Origin: Hyphomicrobiales bacterium
Lineage (GTDB): Bacteria; Pseudomonadota; Alphaproteobacteria; Rhizobiales; Rhizobiaceae
NCBI GenBank assembly: GCA_012842935.1
Contig: DUSC01000254.1
Location: 1 to 33,358, forward strand
Reading direction: 5' to 3'
DNA: 33,358 nt
In this document: positions 23,274 to 31,040 of the stretch, piece after piece
Numbering within the stretch: the first letter of the stretch is position 1
Layout of the letters: every line of letters begins with the position of its first letter
Made by a program: the position numbers and the translations under genes
The notes under the pieces: model-generated
Told to the model about the DNA's origin: nothing
The model's input: the letters and a program-made list of their open reading frames with translations, nothing else
The model's database searches: none

Positions 23274-25085
23274 ATGTCAAAGGCGCGCCCCGAGGCGAAA
23301 ACCAAATCCGCATCCGCCGGCACCGGGTCGAAGGGCTCTGCACCGAACGTCGATCCGATCACACTCTCTGTCGTGCGCGGCGTCCTCGAGACGACGCAGC
23401 GCGAGATGACGCTGTCGCTGGAGAAGACAGCGCGTTCCTCGGTTTTCAACCTCGCCCACGACTATTCGACGGCGTTGTTCAATGCGCGGCCGGAGATGAT
23501 CCTGCAGGGTCAGGATATCCCGATCCATCTAGGCTCGCTGATCCCGGCAATGAAGGCGGTAGCCAAGTTCTTCGAGGGGGACATCCACGAAGGCGATCTG
23601 TTCCTGCACAACGACCCTGCTTTCGGTGGCAGCCACGCCATCGATACCTGCATGTACAAGCCGGTCTTCTACAAGGGCAAGCTAGTCTACTGGACCGTGT
23701 GCAAGGGTCATTTGACCGACATCGGCGGCCCCGTGCCGGCAGGCTACAACCCGGCGGCCAAGGAGATCTACGCGGAATGCCTGCGCATACCGCCCATCAA
23801 GATCTGGGACCGCGGCAAGCCGCGGCACGACATCCTCAACATGATTTTCACCAACATGCGTGCCCGCCGCGACCAGGAAGGCGACTTCAACGCACTGATC
23901 GGCGCCTGCCAGGTGGGCGAACGCAATCTCATCGCGATGCTCGAGAAGTACGGTCAGCGGACCGTCGAAGCCTGCATCGACGAGCTACTCGATATGGCCG
24001 ACCGGCACATGCGCGACCTGATCCGCACCGTGCCGGACGGTACCTATGAAGGCGTAGCCATCCTCGAGGACGCCGGCCACGGCTTTGGTGACTTCGAGAT
24101 CAAGGCGACGGTGACGATCAGAAAGGACACGTGCCACATCGCCATCTCCAGTCCGCCGCAGATTCCCTACTTCATCAACTCCTACGAAGGTAACTCGCAC
24201 TCCGGCGTCTATCTCGGCCTGATGATGTTCGCGGCGCTACCTCCTCCGTACAACGAGGGCCTTTACCGCTGCGTGACCGTCGACTTCGGGCCGAAGGGCA
24301 CGATCTGCAACGCGCAGGAACCGGCACCGCACATGAACTGCACGACGACGCCGATGGAGACGCTGACCGATGCCGTGCGCCTGGCCTTCGAGAAGGCGAT
24401 GCCGTCGAAGGTAGCGGCGAGCTGGGGCCACGCCAACGGCCTCAACATCGCGGGGTGGGACACGCGTACCAACGAGGAGTTCGTGACGATGGTGCTTGCC
24501 ACCATCATCTCGGGCGGTGGCGCGACGCCGCAGCAGGACGGCTGGCACGCGGTCGGCCCGGAATGCTGCTTCGGCGCGTTGACCTCGGGCGACGTCGAAC
24601 TGCTCGAATACTCATACCCGATCATCATCCACCGCTATTCGCTGATGACCGATTCCGGCGGCGCGGGAAAGTTCCGGGGCGGCTCGGGTACGGCTTGGGA
24701 GGTCGAGCCGCTCGACAAGGAGATGATGTGCATCGGTTTCGGCGAGGGCCGGCGTATTCCCGCTATGGGCGCAGCCGGTGCCGGCTCCGCGATGGTCGAC
24801 GAAAAGGTCGGCCGCGTCGAACTAAAGAGGTCCGGCAAGGTCGAGGTGCTGCGCACCAACATCATGGAGACGATCAAGCCCGGCGAGACGGTCACCAACA
24901 TGAATCCCGGCGGAGGCGGCTACGGCAACCCGCTGGAGCGGCCGGTCGAAAAGGTCGTGTGGGACGTCAGGAATGGACTTGTCTCGGTCGAAGGTGCGAG
25001 GCGCGACTATGGCGTCGTGATCAGCGACGCCGAAACGCTCGAAGTCGACATGGCCGCAACCATGCGACTCCGCAAAACGGCGTGA
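23274..25085 (+). CDS. hyuB: Hydantoinase B/oxoprolinase family protein (HyuB), first copy
   Basis: 603 residues from the ATG at 23274, with AGGAGG about 9 nt upstream. It spans one Hydantoinase_B domain from VDPITLSVVRGVLETTQREM (~27) to the glycine-rich end MNPGGGGYGNPLERP. The likely metal-site segments are HNDPAFGGSHAID (112-124) and GHLTDIGG (145-152). HyuB works with HyuA as an ATP-dependent hydrolase of cyclic amides or imides (5-oxoproline, N-methylhydantoin, caprolactam) or, in some relatives, as a carboxylase. The first ~25 residues are a Lys/Ser-rich extension. It is followed by hyuA after 7 nt. The substrate cannot be read from sequence. Confidence 0.88.
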   Translation: MSKARPEAKTKSASAGTGSKGSAPNVDPITLSVVRGVLETTQREMTLSLEKTARSSVFNLAHDYSTALFNARPEMILQGQDIPIHLGSLIPAMKAVAKFFEGDIHEGDLFLHNDPAFGGSHAIDTCMYKPVFYKGKLVYWTVCKGHLTDIGGPVPAGYNPAAKEIYAECLRIPPIKIWDRGKPRHDILNMIFTNMRARRDQEGDFNALIGACQVGERNLIAMLEKYGQRTVEACIDELLDMADRHMRDLIRTVPDGTYEGVAILEDAGHGFGDFEIKATVTIRKDTCHIAISSPPQIPYFINSYEGNSHSGVYLGLMMFAALPPPYNEGLYRCVTVDFGPKGTICNAQEPAPHMNCTTTPMETLTDAVRLAFEKAMPSKVAASWGHANGLNIAGWDTRTNEEFVTMVLATIISGGGATPQQDGWHAVGPECCFGALTSGDVELLEYSYPIIIHRYSLMTDSGGAGKFRGGSGTAWEVEPLDKEMMCIGFGEGRRIPAMGAAGAGSAMVDEKVGRVELKRSGKVEVLRTNIMETIKPGETVTNMNPGGGGYGNPLERPVEKVVWDVRNGLVSVEGARRDYGVVISDAETLEVDMAATMRLRKTA

Positions 25086-25092
25086 GGAAGCC

Positions 25093-27180
25093 ATGACCAT
25101 GAAAACCAACTACCGCCTCGGCATCGACGCCGGAGGTACGTTCACCGACTTCGTCATCGCCGACCGCGACAGCGGCGAGGTCAGGCTGTTCAAGGCGCTA
25201 TCGACGCCGTCGGATCCGACCAAGGCGATCGAGAACGGGCTGAAACTCATCTCGGAAAGCCTCGGTGTCCCGGTGCCGGACATCGTCTCAAACTGTGACC
25301 TGTGCATCAACGGGACGACCGTCGGCCTCAATGCCCTCATCACGCACCGCGGCGGCAAGACCGGACTGATCTGCACGGCCGGTCATGAGGATTCGATCGA
25401 GATCCGCAACGGCCACAAGGAAGACGGCTACCGCTACGATCCGGAGTATCCGGCAGCGACAATGCTCGTGCCGCGCTATCTGCGCAGGGGCGTCCGCGAG
25501 CGCGTGCTCTCCGACGGTTCGGTGCGTACGCCGATGCAGGAGGAGGACGTCCGCGCGGCTTGCGAGCTGTTCCTCAAGGAAGGCATCGAGACGGTCGCCA
25601 TCTCGTTCGTCTGGTCGGTACTCAACACCGCGCACGAGCGCCGCGCCGCCGAGATCGTCCGCGAGATGATGCCTCACGCGATCCTTACAGTCGGCAGCGA
25701 GCTCTACCCCCAGGTCCGCGAGTACACGCGCACCTCGACTGCAGTGGTCAATGCCTACCTGGCGCCGGTGATGCGCAAGTACGTCGCCGCGGTCGATGCC
25801 TACTTCCGCGCGCTCGGCGCGAAGCAGCCTGTTCGCTATTTCCAGTCGAACGGCGGCCTCGCCATCGGCCAGGTGATGACCGACCGCTCGGTCTACGCCA
25901 TCAACTCCGGTCCGGCTTCGGCGCCGCAGGCAGGCCTCTACGTCGCCGCGCCTTTCAGGAAGAAGAACGTCATCACCGTCGACATGGGCGGGACCTCGTT
26001 CGACATCACGCTGACCAAGGACGGCCAGACCAACCTCAACAAGAACATCGATTTTCTGCGCTACCGCATCGGCGTGCCGATGATCCAGGTGGAAACACTG
26101 GGGGCAGGAGGCGGCTCGATCGGCTGGATCGATTCGCTCGGCATCATCCAGGTCGGCCCCCAGTCGGCCGGCTCCGAGCCGGGCCCGGCGTGCTACGGCC
26201 AGGGCGGTACCGAGCCGACGACGTCCGACGCCAATCTCGTGCTCGGTTATCTCAACCCGGACGGCCTGCTCGGCGGCAAGCTGCCACTCGACCTAGCCAA
26301 GGCGCGCAAGGCGTTGGCGAAGGTCGCCGATCCGCTCGGTCTTTCGGTCGAGCAGGCGGCGTACGGCATGTTCACGATCGTCAACAACAACATGGTGAAC
26401 GGCATTCGCCGCGTCTCGGTGGAACGCGGCTTCGACCCGCGCGACTTCGTGCTGGTCGGTGCGGGCGGGGCCACGGCCGCGCACATCACCGCGCTGGCAC
26501 GCGAAATGGGAATCGACACGATCATCCTGCCCAAACTCGCCTCGGGGCTCTGCGCCTTCGGCCAGATCATCTCGGATGTGAAGTACAATTACATGGCGAC
26601 CGCGCCGGCGCGCCTCGACAACGCCGCTGCGTACAAGCGCATCGACAAGCTGTTCAAGGAGATTGAGAAGCAGGGCGTCCGTCATCTCGAGAAGGACGGC
26701 TTCGGCAAGGACCGCATCAAGATCAAACGCAGTCTCGACATGCGCTATGTCGGCCAGGTCCACGAATGCACCGTCGATATCGGCACGTTCGAGATCAACG
26801 CCAGGACGATCGACCGGGTCAAGGACGCTTTCCACAAGCGCCACGAGGAACTCTACACCTATTCGGAACGGCACAATCCGGTCGAGGTGGTCAACATCGA
26901 GTCGACAGTCTACGGGCTGATCGACAAGCCGAAGGCGCCGAAGCTGGCCAAGGGCGTGGCAGTGGAGAAGGCGCTCAAGGCCCACCGCAAGGCGATCTTC
27001 AGTGCCGACGGAAACAAGGTGAAGACGCCTGTCTATGACGGCGAGAAGCTCGGAGCCGGCGCCACGGTCATGGGTCCGGCGATTATCGAGGAGGTGACGA
27101 CAACCATCGTCATCGAACCCGGCTGGACCGCGAAACTCGACGCAAGTGGCTCCTACCTGATCACCAGCGTCGGCAAGTGA
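25093..27180 (+). CDS. hyuA: Hydantoinase A/oxoprolinase family protein (HyuA), first copy
   Basis: 695 residues, or 693 from the second ATG at 25099, which is better spaced from GAGGAAG. It begins with the actin-like ATPase phosphate loop GIDAGGTFTDF (10-20). INGTTVGLNALI, SNGGLAIGQV, VDMGGTSFDIT, LGAGGGSIGWID and SAGSEPGPACYGQGG follow, covering Hydant_A_N and Hydantoinase_A. The C-terminal part (~490-695) is the acetone-carboxylase-like domain. This subunit provides ATP hydrolysis for ring opening with HyuB. One family block differs: GPASAPQAG stands where the usual GPAGGV..G is found, as in the second copy here. Operon with hyuB, under the divergent AraC regulator. Confidence 0.88.
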   Translation: MTMKTNYRLGIDAGGTFTDFVIADRDSGEVRLFKALSTPSDPTKAIENGLKLISESLGVPVPDIVSNCDLCINGTTVGLNALITHRGGKTGLICTAGHEDSIEIRNGHKEDGYRYDPEYPAATMLVPRYLRRGVRERVLSDGSVRTPMQEEDVRAACELFLKEGIETVAISFVWSVLNTAHERRAAEIVREMMPHAILTVGSELYPQVREYTRTSTAVVNAYLAPVMRKYVAAVDAYFRALGAKQPVRYFQSNGGLAIGQVMTDRSVYAINSGPASAPQAGLYVAAPFRKKNVITVDMGGTSFDITLTKDGQTNLNKNIDFLRYRIGVPMIQVETLGAGGGSIGWIDSLGIIQVGPQSAGSEPGPACYGQGGTEPTTSDANLVLGYLNPDGLLGGKLPLDLAKARKALAKVADPLGLSVEQAAYGMFTIVNNNMVNGIRRVSVERGFDPRDFVLVGAGGATAAHITALAREMGIDTIILPKLASGLCAFGQIISDVKYNYMATAPARLDNAAAYKRIDKLFKEIEKQGVRHLEKDGFGKDRIKIKRSLDMRYVGQVHECTVDIGTFEINARTIDRVKDAFHKRHEELYTYSERHNPVEVVNIESTVYGLIDKPKAPKLAKGVAVEKALKAHRKAIFSADGNKVKTPVYDGEKLGAGATVMGPAIIEEVTTTIVIEPGWTAKLDASGSYLITSVGK

Positions 27181-27215
27181 GACACCTTCGGGCCGATATG
27201 ACGGTGTCGAACCGC

Positions 27216-27244
27216 GCGAGTCCGGCGGGGTCAGCCGGAGTCGC
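27216..27244. terminator. Hairpin between convergent hyuA and lysR
   Basis: Arms GCGAGTCCGGC and GCCGGAGTCGC with one mismatch and a 7-base loop (11-bp stem). The loop includes the TCA that is the lysR stop on the minus strand. No T-run is seen, so this is a plausible two-way terminator rather than a sure one. Confidence 0.45.
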
Positions 27245-28106
27245 AGGCGGCGAGGAAGCGGCGCACCAGCGCCAGGCGAGGCCCGCGCCGCCACGCCGCG
27301 CTGACGGAAAGGGGGCGCACGCCCGCCAGCGGTCGCACCGCGATACCGGGATGCGCATAAACGGTCGGCTGGCCGGCATAGAGCGTGATGCCGACGCCGC
27401 GCGCGACGAGGCCGAACAGGGCCGCGGCGCTCGATGCCTCCTGGGCGATGCGCGGGCTGGAATCGTGCTCGGCATAGAGCGAGAAGACCCGGTCGCGGAA
27501 GGTCGACCACTCTCCCTCGCTGCCGAGCAGCAACGGCTCGGCGAGGATGTCGTGCAGCGCCAGTTGCGCTGGGGCGGCGAGCGGATGGTCCGCCGCCATG
27601 ACGACGACCAGCGGTTCCTCGGCGAGCAGGCGCGTCTCCACCGACGGCGCACTCATCGTGCCGATGATGATGCCGAGATCGATGCGCCCCTCAAGCAGAG
27701 CCTGGCGCTGCTGGGCAGTGGACATGTAGACGAGTTCGGCGCGGATGCCCGGCTCGCGCTGCGTCGCGGCCGCGACCATGTCGGGCAGGAGCCGGTGAAC
27801 GGAGAAATCCATATAGGCGAGGCGCAGCGTGCCGGTCGCGCCGCTGTCTGCCTCGCGCGCAGCACGCACGGCGCTCGACAGATGATTCAGCGTCGTTCGG
27901 GCCTCGTCGAGGAATACCTTTCCCGCCTCCGTAAGTCGCACGTGGCGCGTCGAACGCTCGAGAAGCGAAACGCCGACCTCATCTTCGAGATTCTTTATCA
28001 ATCGGCTGAGCGCGGGCTGTACGATATGCAACCGATCGGCGGCGCGGTGGAAATTCAGCTCCTCGGCGACCGCGACAAAGGCCCTCAGCTGGCGAATGTC
28101 GATCAT
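27231..28106 (-). CDS. LysR-family transcriptional regulator
   Basis: 291 residues, normal LysR length. Residues 1-60 are the winged helix-turn-helix ([44 protein letters not shown]) and ~90-285 the effector-binding domain. The start is the ATG at 28104-28106; no good ribosome site precedes it, as with some autoregulated LysR genes. It is divergent from the amidohydrolase-hyuA-hyuB operon across 105 bp that contain a T-N11-A dyad, so it is the probable activator of that operon. It is a different subgroup from the LysR near 17 kb; the two share only the general fold. Confidence 0.93.
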   Translation of the reverse strand: MIDIRQLRAFVAVAEELNFHRAADRLHIVQPALSRLIKNLEDEVGVSLLERSTRHVRLTEAGKVFLDEARTTLNHLSSAVRAAREADSGATGTLRLAYMDFSVHRLLPDMVAAATQREPGIRAELVYMSTAQQRQALLEGRIDLGIIIGTMSAPSVETRLLAEEPLVVVMAADHPLAAPAQLALHDILAEPLLLGSEGEWSTFRDRVFSLYAEHDSSPRIAQEASSAAALFGLVARGVGITLYAGQPTVYAHPGIAVRPLAGVRPLSVSAAWRRGPRLALVRRFLAACDSG

Positions 28107-28117
28107 CGAAGACGTGA

Positions 28118-28130
28118 TAGCAATTTTGCA
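28118..28130. promoter_or_regulatory. LysR-type T-N11-A dyad upstream of the amidohydrolase operon
   Basis: TAGCAATTTTGCA shows T-N11-A with inner arms GCAA and TTGC, in an AT-rich patch (about 28115-28155) of the divergent gap. The spacing is typical for a LysR regulatory site. Confidence 0.5.
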
Positions 28131-28211
28131 TCAATCGATCAAAGGATAACATTTCACAGGCGCCTTCGCGTGGCGGAAGCTCTCCCCAGCATCGTTTCGA
28201 GGAGAAAACCC

Positions 28212-28901
28212 ATGCAGACCAGCGACGAAGTCAAGAACGCGCTCGATATCGTGTTCAAGGCGAATTCACAGTTCTATGCGACCCGCGGCTTCCAGCGTCG
28301 CATCGGCTACGGCAAGAAGCCGGCGCTGCTGATCATCGATCTCGCCAATGCATGGACCAGGGAGGGTAACGCCTTCACCTGCGACAACATGGAAGAGATC
28401 ATCCCGGCTAACCAGAAGTTGCTCGAGGCTTTCCGCCGCCGCGGTCTCCCGATCGTCTACACGACCACCGCCTACGACGTGACCGACCGCTCGACGCCGG
28501 GCGACATGGGCCTGTGGCACTACAAGATCCCGGTCGAGGTACTGAAGGTCGGCTCCGAGGCGGCGGCGATCGACAGCCGCATCGCGCCGCGCGAAGGCGA
28601 GCACGTCATCGTCAAGAAGCGCGCGAGTGCGTTCCACGGCACCTACCTCTCCGGCATGCTGAAGACGATGGGCGTCGATACGGTGGTCGTCACCGGGGTG
28701 ACCGCCGCGGCCTGCGTCCGCAACTCGATCGAGGACGCGATTGCCGACGGCTTCCGTCCGATCGCGGTGCGCGAAGGCATCGGCGACCGCATCGCCGGCG
28801 CCGTGGAATGGAACCTGTTCGACATCGACGCGAAGTTCGGCGACGTGGAGTCACTCGCCGACGTGCTCGCCTATCTCGACTCGAACGACCTGGACGTCTG
28901 A
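28212..28901 (+). CDS. Cysteine amidohydrolase of the isochorismatase fold (N-carbamoylsarcosine amidase-like)
   Basis: 229 residues from an ATG with AGGAG 7-8 nt upstream. The catalytic triad of the family is in place: Asp43 (LIIDLANAW), Lys135 (VKKRASAF) and Cys168 (VTAAACVRNS), with the cis-peptide VT before the cysteine. The first ~30 residues are an extension as in N-carbamoylsarcosine amidase, and K-to-C spacing (33) also agrees. These enzymes hydrolyse amides or N-carbamoyl groups to release ammonia and CO2. It is followed by hyuA after 31 nt, which supports action on the open-ring product of a hydantoin-type substrate. Maleamate or ureidoacrylate amidase activity is the alternative. 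Confidence 0.82.
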   Translation: MQTSDEVKNALDIVFKANSQFYATRGFQRRIGYGKKPALLIIDLANAWTREGNAFTCDNMEEIIPANQKLLEAFRRRGLPIVYTTTAYDVTDRSTPGDMGLWHYKIPVEVLKVGSEAAAIDSRIAPREGEHVIVKKRASAFHGTYLSGMLKTMGVDTVVVTGVTAAACVRNSIEDAIADGFRPIAVREGIGDRIAGAVEWNLFDIDAKFGDVESLADVLAYLDSNDLDV

Positions 28902-28932
28902 GCGGCGGCGTGGTCGCCTGAAGGAGGGGTAC

Positions 28933-31023
28933 ATGATCCGAGTGGGTGTCGACGTCGGAGGGACGTTCACGGACATCGTCCTCGAGAAGACCGCCAACGG
29001 CGGTGGCCAGTCGATCTACGTGCACAAGGTTTCCTCGACGCCGGAGGACCAGTCGATCGGCGTCGTCAAGGGTGTGCTGGAGATTTGCGCCATCGCCGGG
29101 ATCGCACCCGGCGATGTCGACATGGTCTTCCACGGCACGACAGTGGCGACCAACATGGTGATCGAGCGCAAAGGCGCAGAGGTCGGCATGATCACCACGC
29201 GCGGCTTCCGCGACATCCTGCACATGGCGCGGCACAAGCGGCCGCACAACTTTTCGCTCCAGTACGACGTGCCATGGCAATCGAAGCCTCTGGTGCGGCG
29301 GCGCAACCGCATCGTCGTCGACGAACGCATCATGCCGCCGACCGGCGATGTCGCCGTCCCCCTCGACGAGGCACAGGTGCGCGCGGCGGCCGAACTGTTC
29401 AGGAAGCGCGGCATCGGAGCCGTGATCGTCTGCTTTCTTTTCTCGTTCCTGAACGACAGCCACGAAAAGCGGGCCAAGGCGATCGTCGAGGAGGTTCTCC
29501 CCGACGCCTACATCTGCTGCTCGTCGGAAGTGGTCAATGTCATCCGAGAATACGAACGCTTCTCCACCGCCGGCATGAACGCCTATATCGGGCCGAAGAC
29601 GGCCCTCTATCTGCGCCGGCTGGAAGACCGGCTGCGCGAGAACGGCGTCAACGCGCTGGTCCGCATCATGCAGTCCAACGGCGGCATCTCGACGGTCGAG
29701 AATTCGTCGGCGCGTCCTGTCGGCCTGCTGCTGTCGGGCCCCGCCGGCGGCGTCATCGGCGGCCGGTGGACCGGGCGGGCATGCGACACCGGCAACGTCA
29801 TCACCATCGACATCGGCGGCACGTCGGCCGACATCTCGGTGATTCAGAACGGCGAGTTGCGCATCAAGAACCCGCGCGACACCGAAGTGGCATCACTCCC
29901 GGTACTGGTGCCGATGATCGACATCGATGCGATTGGCGCCGGCGGTGGGTCCATCGCCTACATCGACCCCGGCGGGGCGTTCCGCGTCGGCCCGCGTTCG
30001 GCAGGCGCCGATCCGGGCCCGGCCTGCTACGGCAAGGGCGGGTTCGAGCCGACGGTCACCGATGCGCAGGTGGTGCTGGGTCGCCTCGATCCCGAGCACT
30101 TTCTCGGCGGCGACCTGAAGATCGAACCGGCGCTCGCCTTCAAGGCCGTCGAGGAGCACGTCGCCCGGCCGCTTGGGCTCGGCGTCAGGGAAGCCGCGCT
30201 CGGCATTCTGCGCGTGATCAACAACAACATGGCGCTGGCCATCAACGCCAATTCGGTCGCCAAGGGCATCGACCCGCGCAACTTCACGCTGATGGGCTTC
30301 GGCGGTGCCGGGCCGCTGCATGCCGCAGCACTCGCGGAGATCATCAGTGCGCGCGACGTCATCGCGCCGCTGCATCCGGGCATCACCGCGGCGATGGGCC
30401 TGCTGCTCACGGAACTCCAGTACGAGTTCACCCGCTCGGTTCTGATGGTCGCCGACACGGCAGGCGAAGCAGAATTCGCCGAACTCAACCGACAGGTTGC
30501 CGAGCTGAAGGCGCTGGCCGGCGCGCAGCTCGAGGCCGACGGTATCCCGCCCGAGCGCCGGCGCTACACGGCTGTCGCCGAATGCCGCTATGTAGGTCAA
30601 GGCTTCGAACTTCGCGCCGCCATGCCGCAGGAGGAGATCTCGGCCGAAAACGTCGGTCAGGTGATCCGCACTTTCTACGACGCCCACCGCAAGGTGTACG
30701 GGCACGCCTTCGACGACCAGCATGTCGAGATCATCACCGTCCGCGTGATCGGCACGGCCGAGGTCGAGACGCTCAAACTGCCGGACCTCGCGAAAGGGGG
30801 ACGGGAGAACCCGGCGGAGGCCAGGCTCTACGTGCGTGACACGGTATTCGACGACGGGCAGGCGGTGGCGACGCCGCGTTACGACCGGGGGCGGCTGCTC
30901 GCCGATGACTGTGTTACCGGACCTGCACTGATCGTCCAGCACAACTCGACGACATTGGTGCCGCCGAAATATCGGGCGACCGTGCTCGGCCACGGCGACA
31001 TCCGGCTGACCCGGCAATCCTGA
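28933..31023 (+). CDS. hyuA: Hydantoinase A/oxoprolinase family protein (HyuA), second copy
   Basis: 696 residues from the ATG at 28933, with AAGGAGG 7 nt upstream, the best ribosome site in this operon. It carries all standard blocks: GVDVGGTFTDIV (5-16), HGTTVATNMVIERKG, QSNGGISTVE, SGPAGGVIGG, IDIGGTSADIS, IGAGGGSIAYID and SAGADPGPACYGKGG. The C-terminal acetone-carboxylase-like domain follows from ~490. It is the ATPase subunit for cyclic amide or imide opening, or a carboxylase subunit in some relatives. It differs clearly from the copy at 25 kb in sequence and in gene order (A before B here), so the two are not a recent duplication. HyuB follows after 17 nt. Confidence 0.9.
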   Translation: MIRVGVDVGGTFTDIVLEKTANGGGQSIYVHKVSSTPEDQSIGVVKGVLEICAIAGIAPGDVDMVFHGTTVATNMVIERKGAEVGMITTRGFRDILHMARHKRPHNFSLQYDVPWQSKPLVRRRNRIVVDERIMPPTGDVAVPLDEAQVRAAAELFRKRGIGAVIVCFLFSFLNDSHEKRAKAIVEEVLPDAYICCSSEVVNVIREYERFSTAGMNAYIGPKTALYLRRLEDRLRENGVNALVRIMQSNGGISTVENSSARPVGLLLSGPAGGVIGGRWTGRACDTGNVITIDIGGTSADISVIQNGELRIKNPRDTEVASLPVLVPMIDIDAIGAGGGSIAYIDPGGAFRVGPRSAGADPGPACYGKGGFEPTVTDAQVVLGRLDPEHFLGGDLKIEPALAFKAVEEHVARPLGLGVREAALGILRVINNNMALAINANSVAKGIDPRNFTLMGFGGAGPLHAAALAEIISARDVIAPLHPGITAAMGLLLTELQYEFTRSVLMVADTAGEAEFAELNRQVAELKALAGAQLEADGIPPERRRYTAVAECRYVGQGFELRAAMPQEEISAENVGQVIRTFYDAHRKVYGHAFDDQHVEIITVRVIGTAEVETLKLPDLAKGGRENPAEARLYVRDTVFDDGQAVATPRYDRGRLLADDCVTGPALIVQHNSTTLVPPKYRATVLGHGDIRLTRQS

Positions 31024-31040
31024 GACCGCGGAGACGATCC

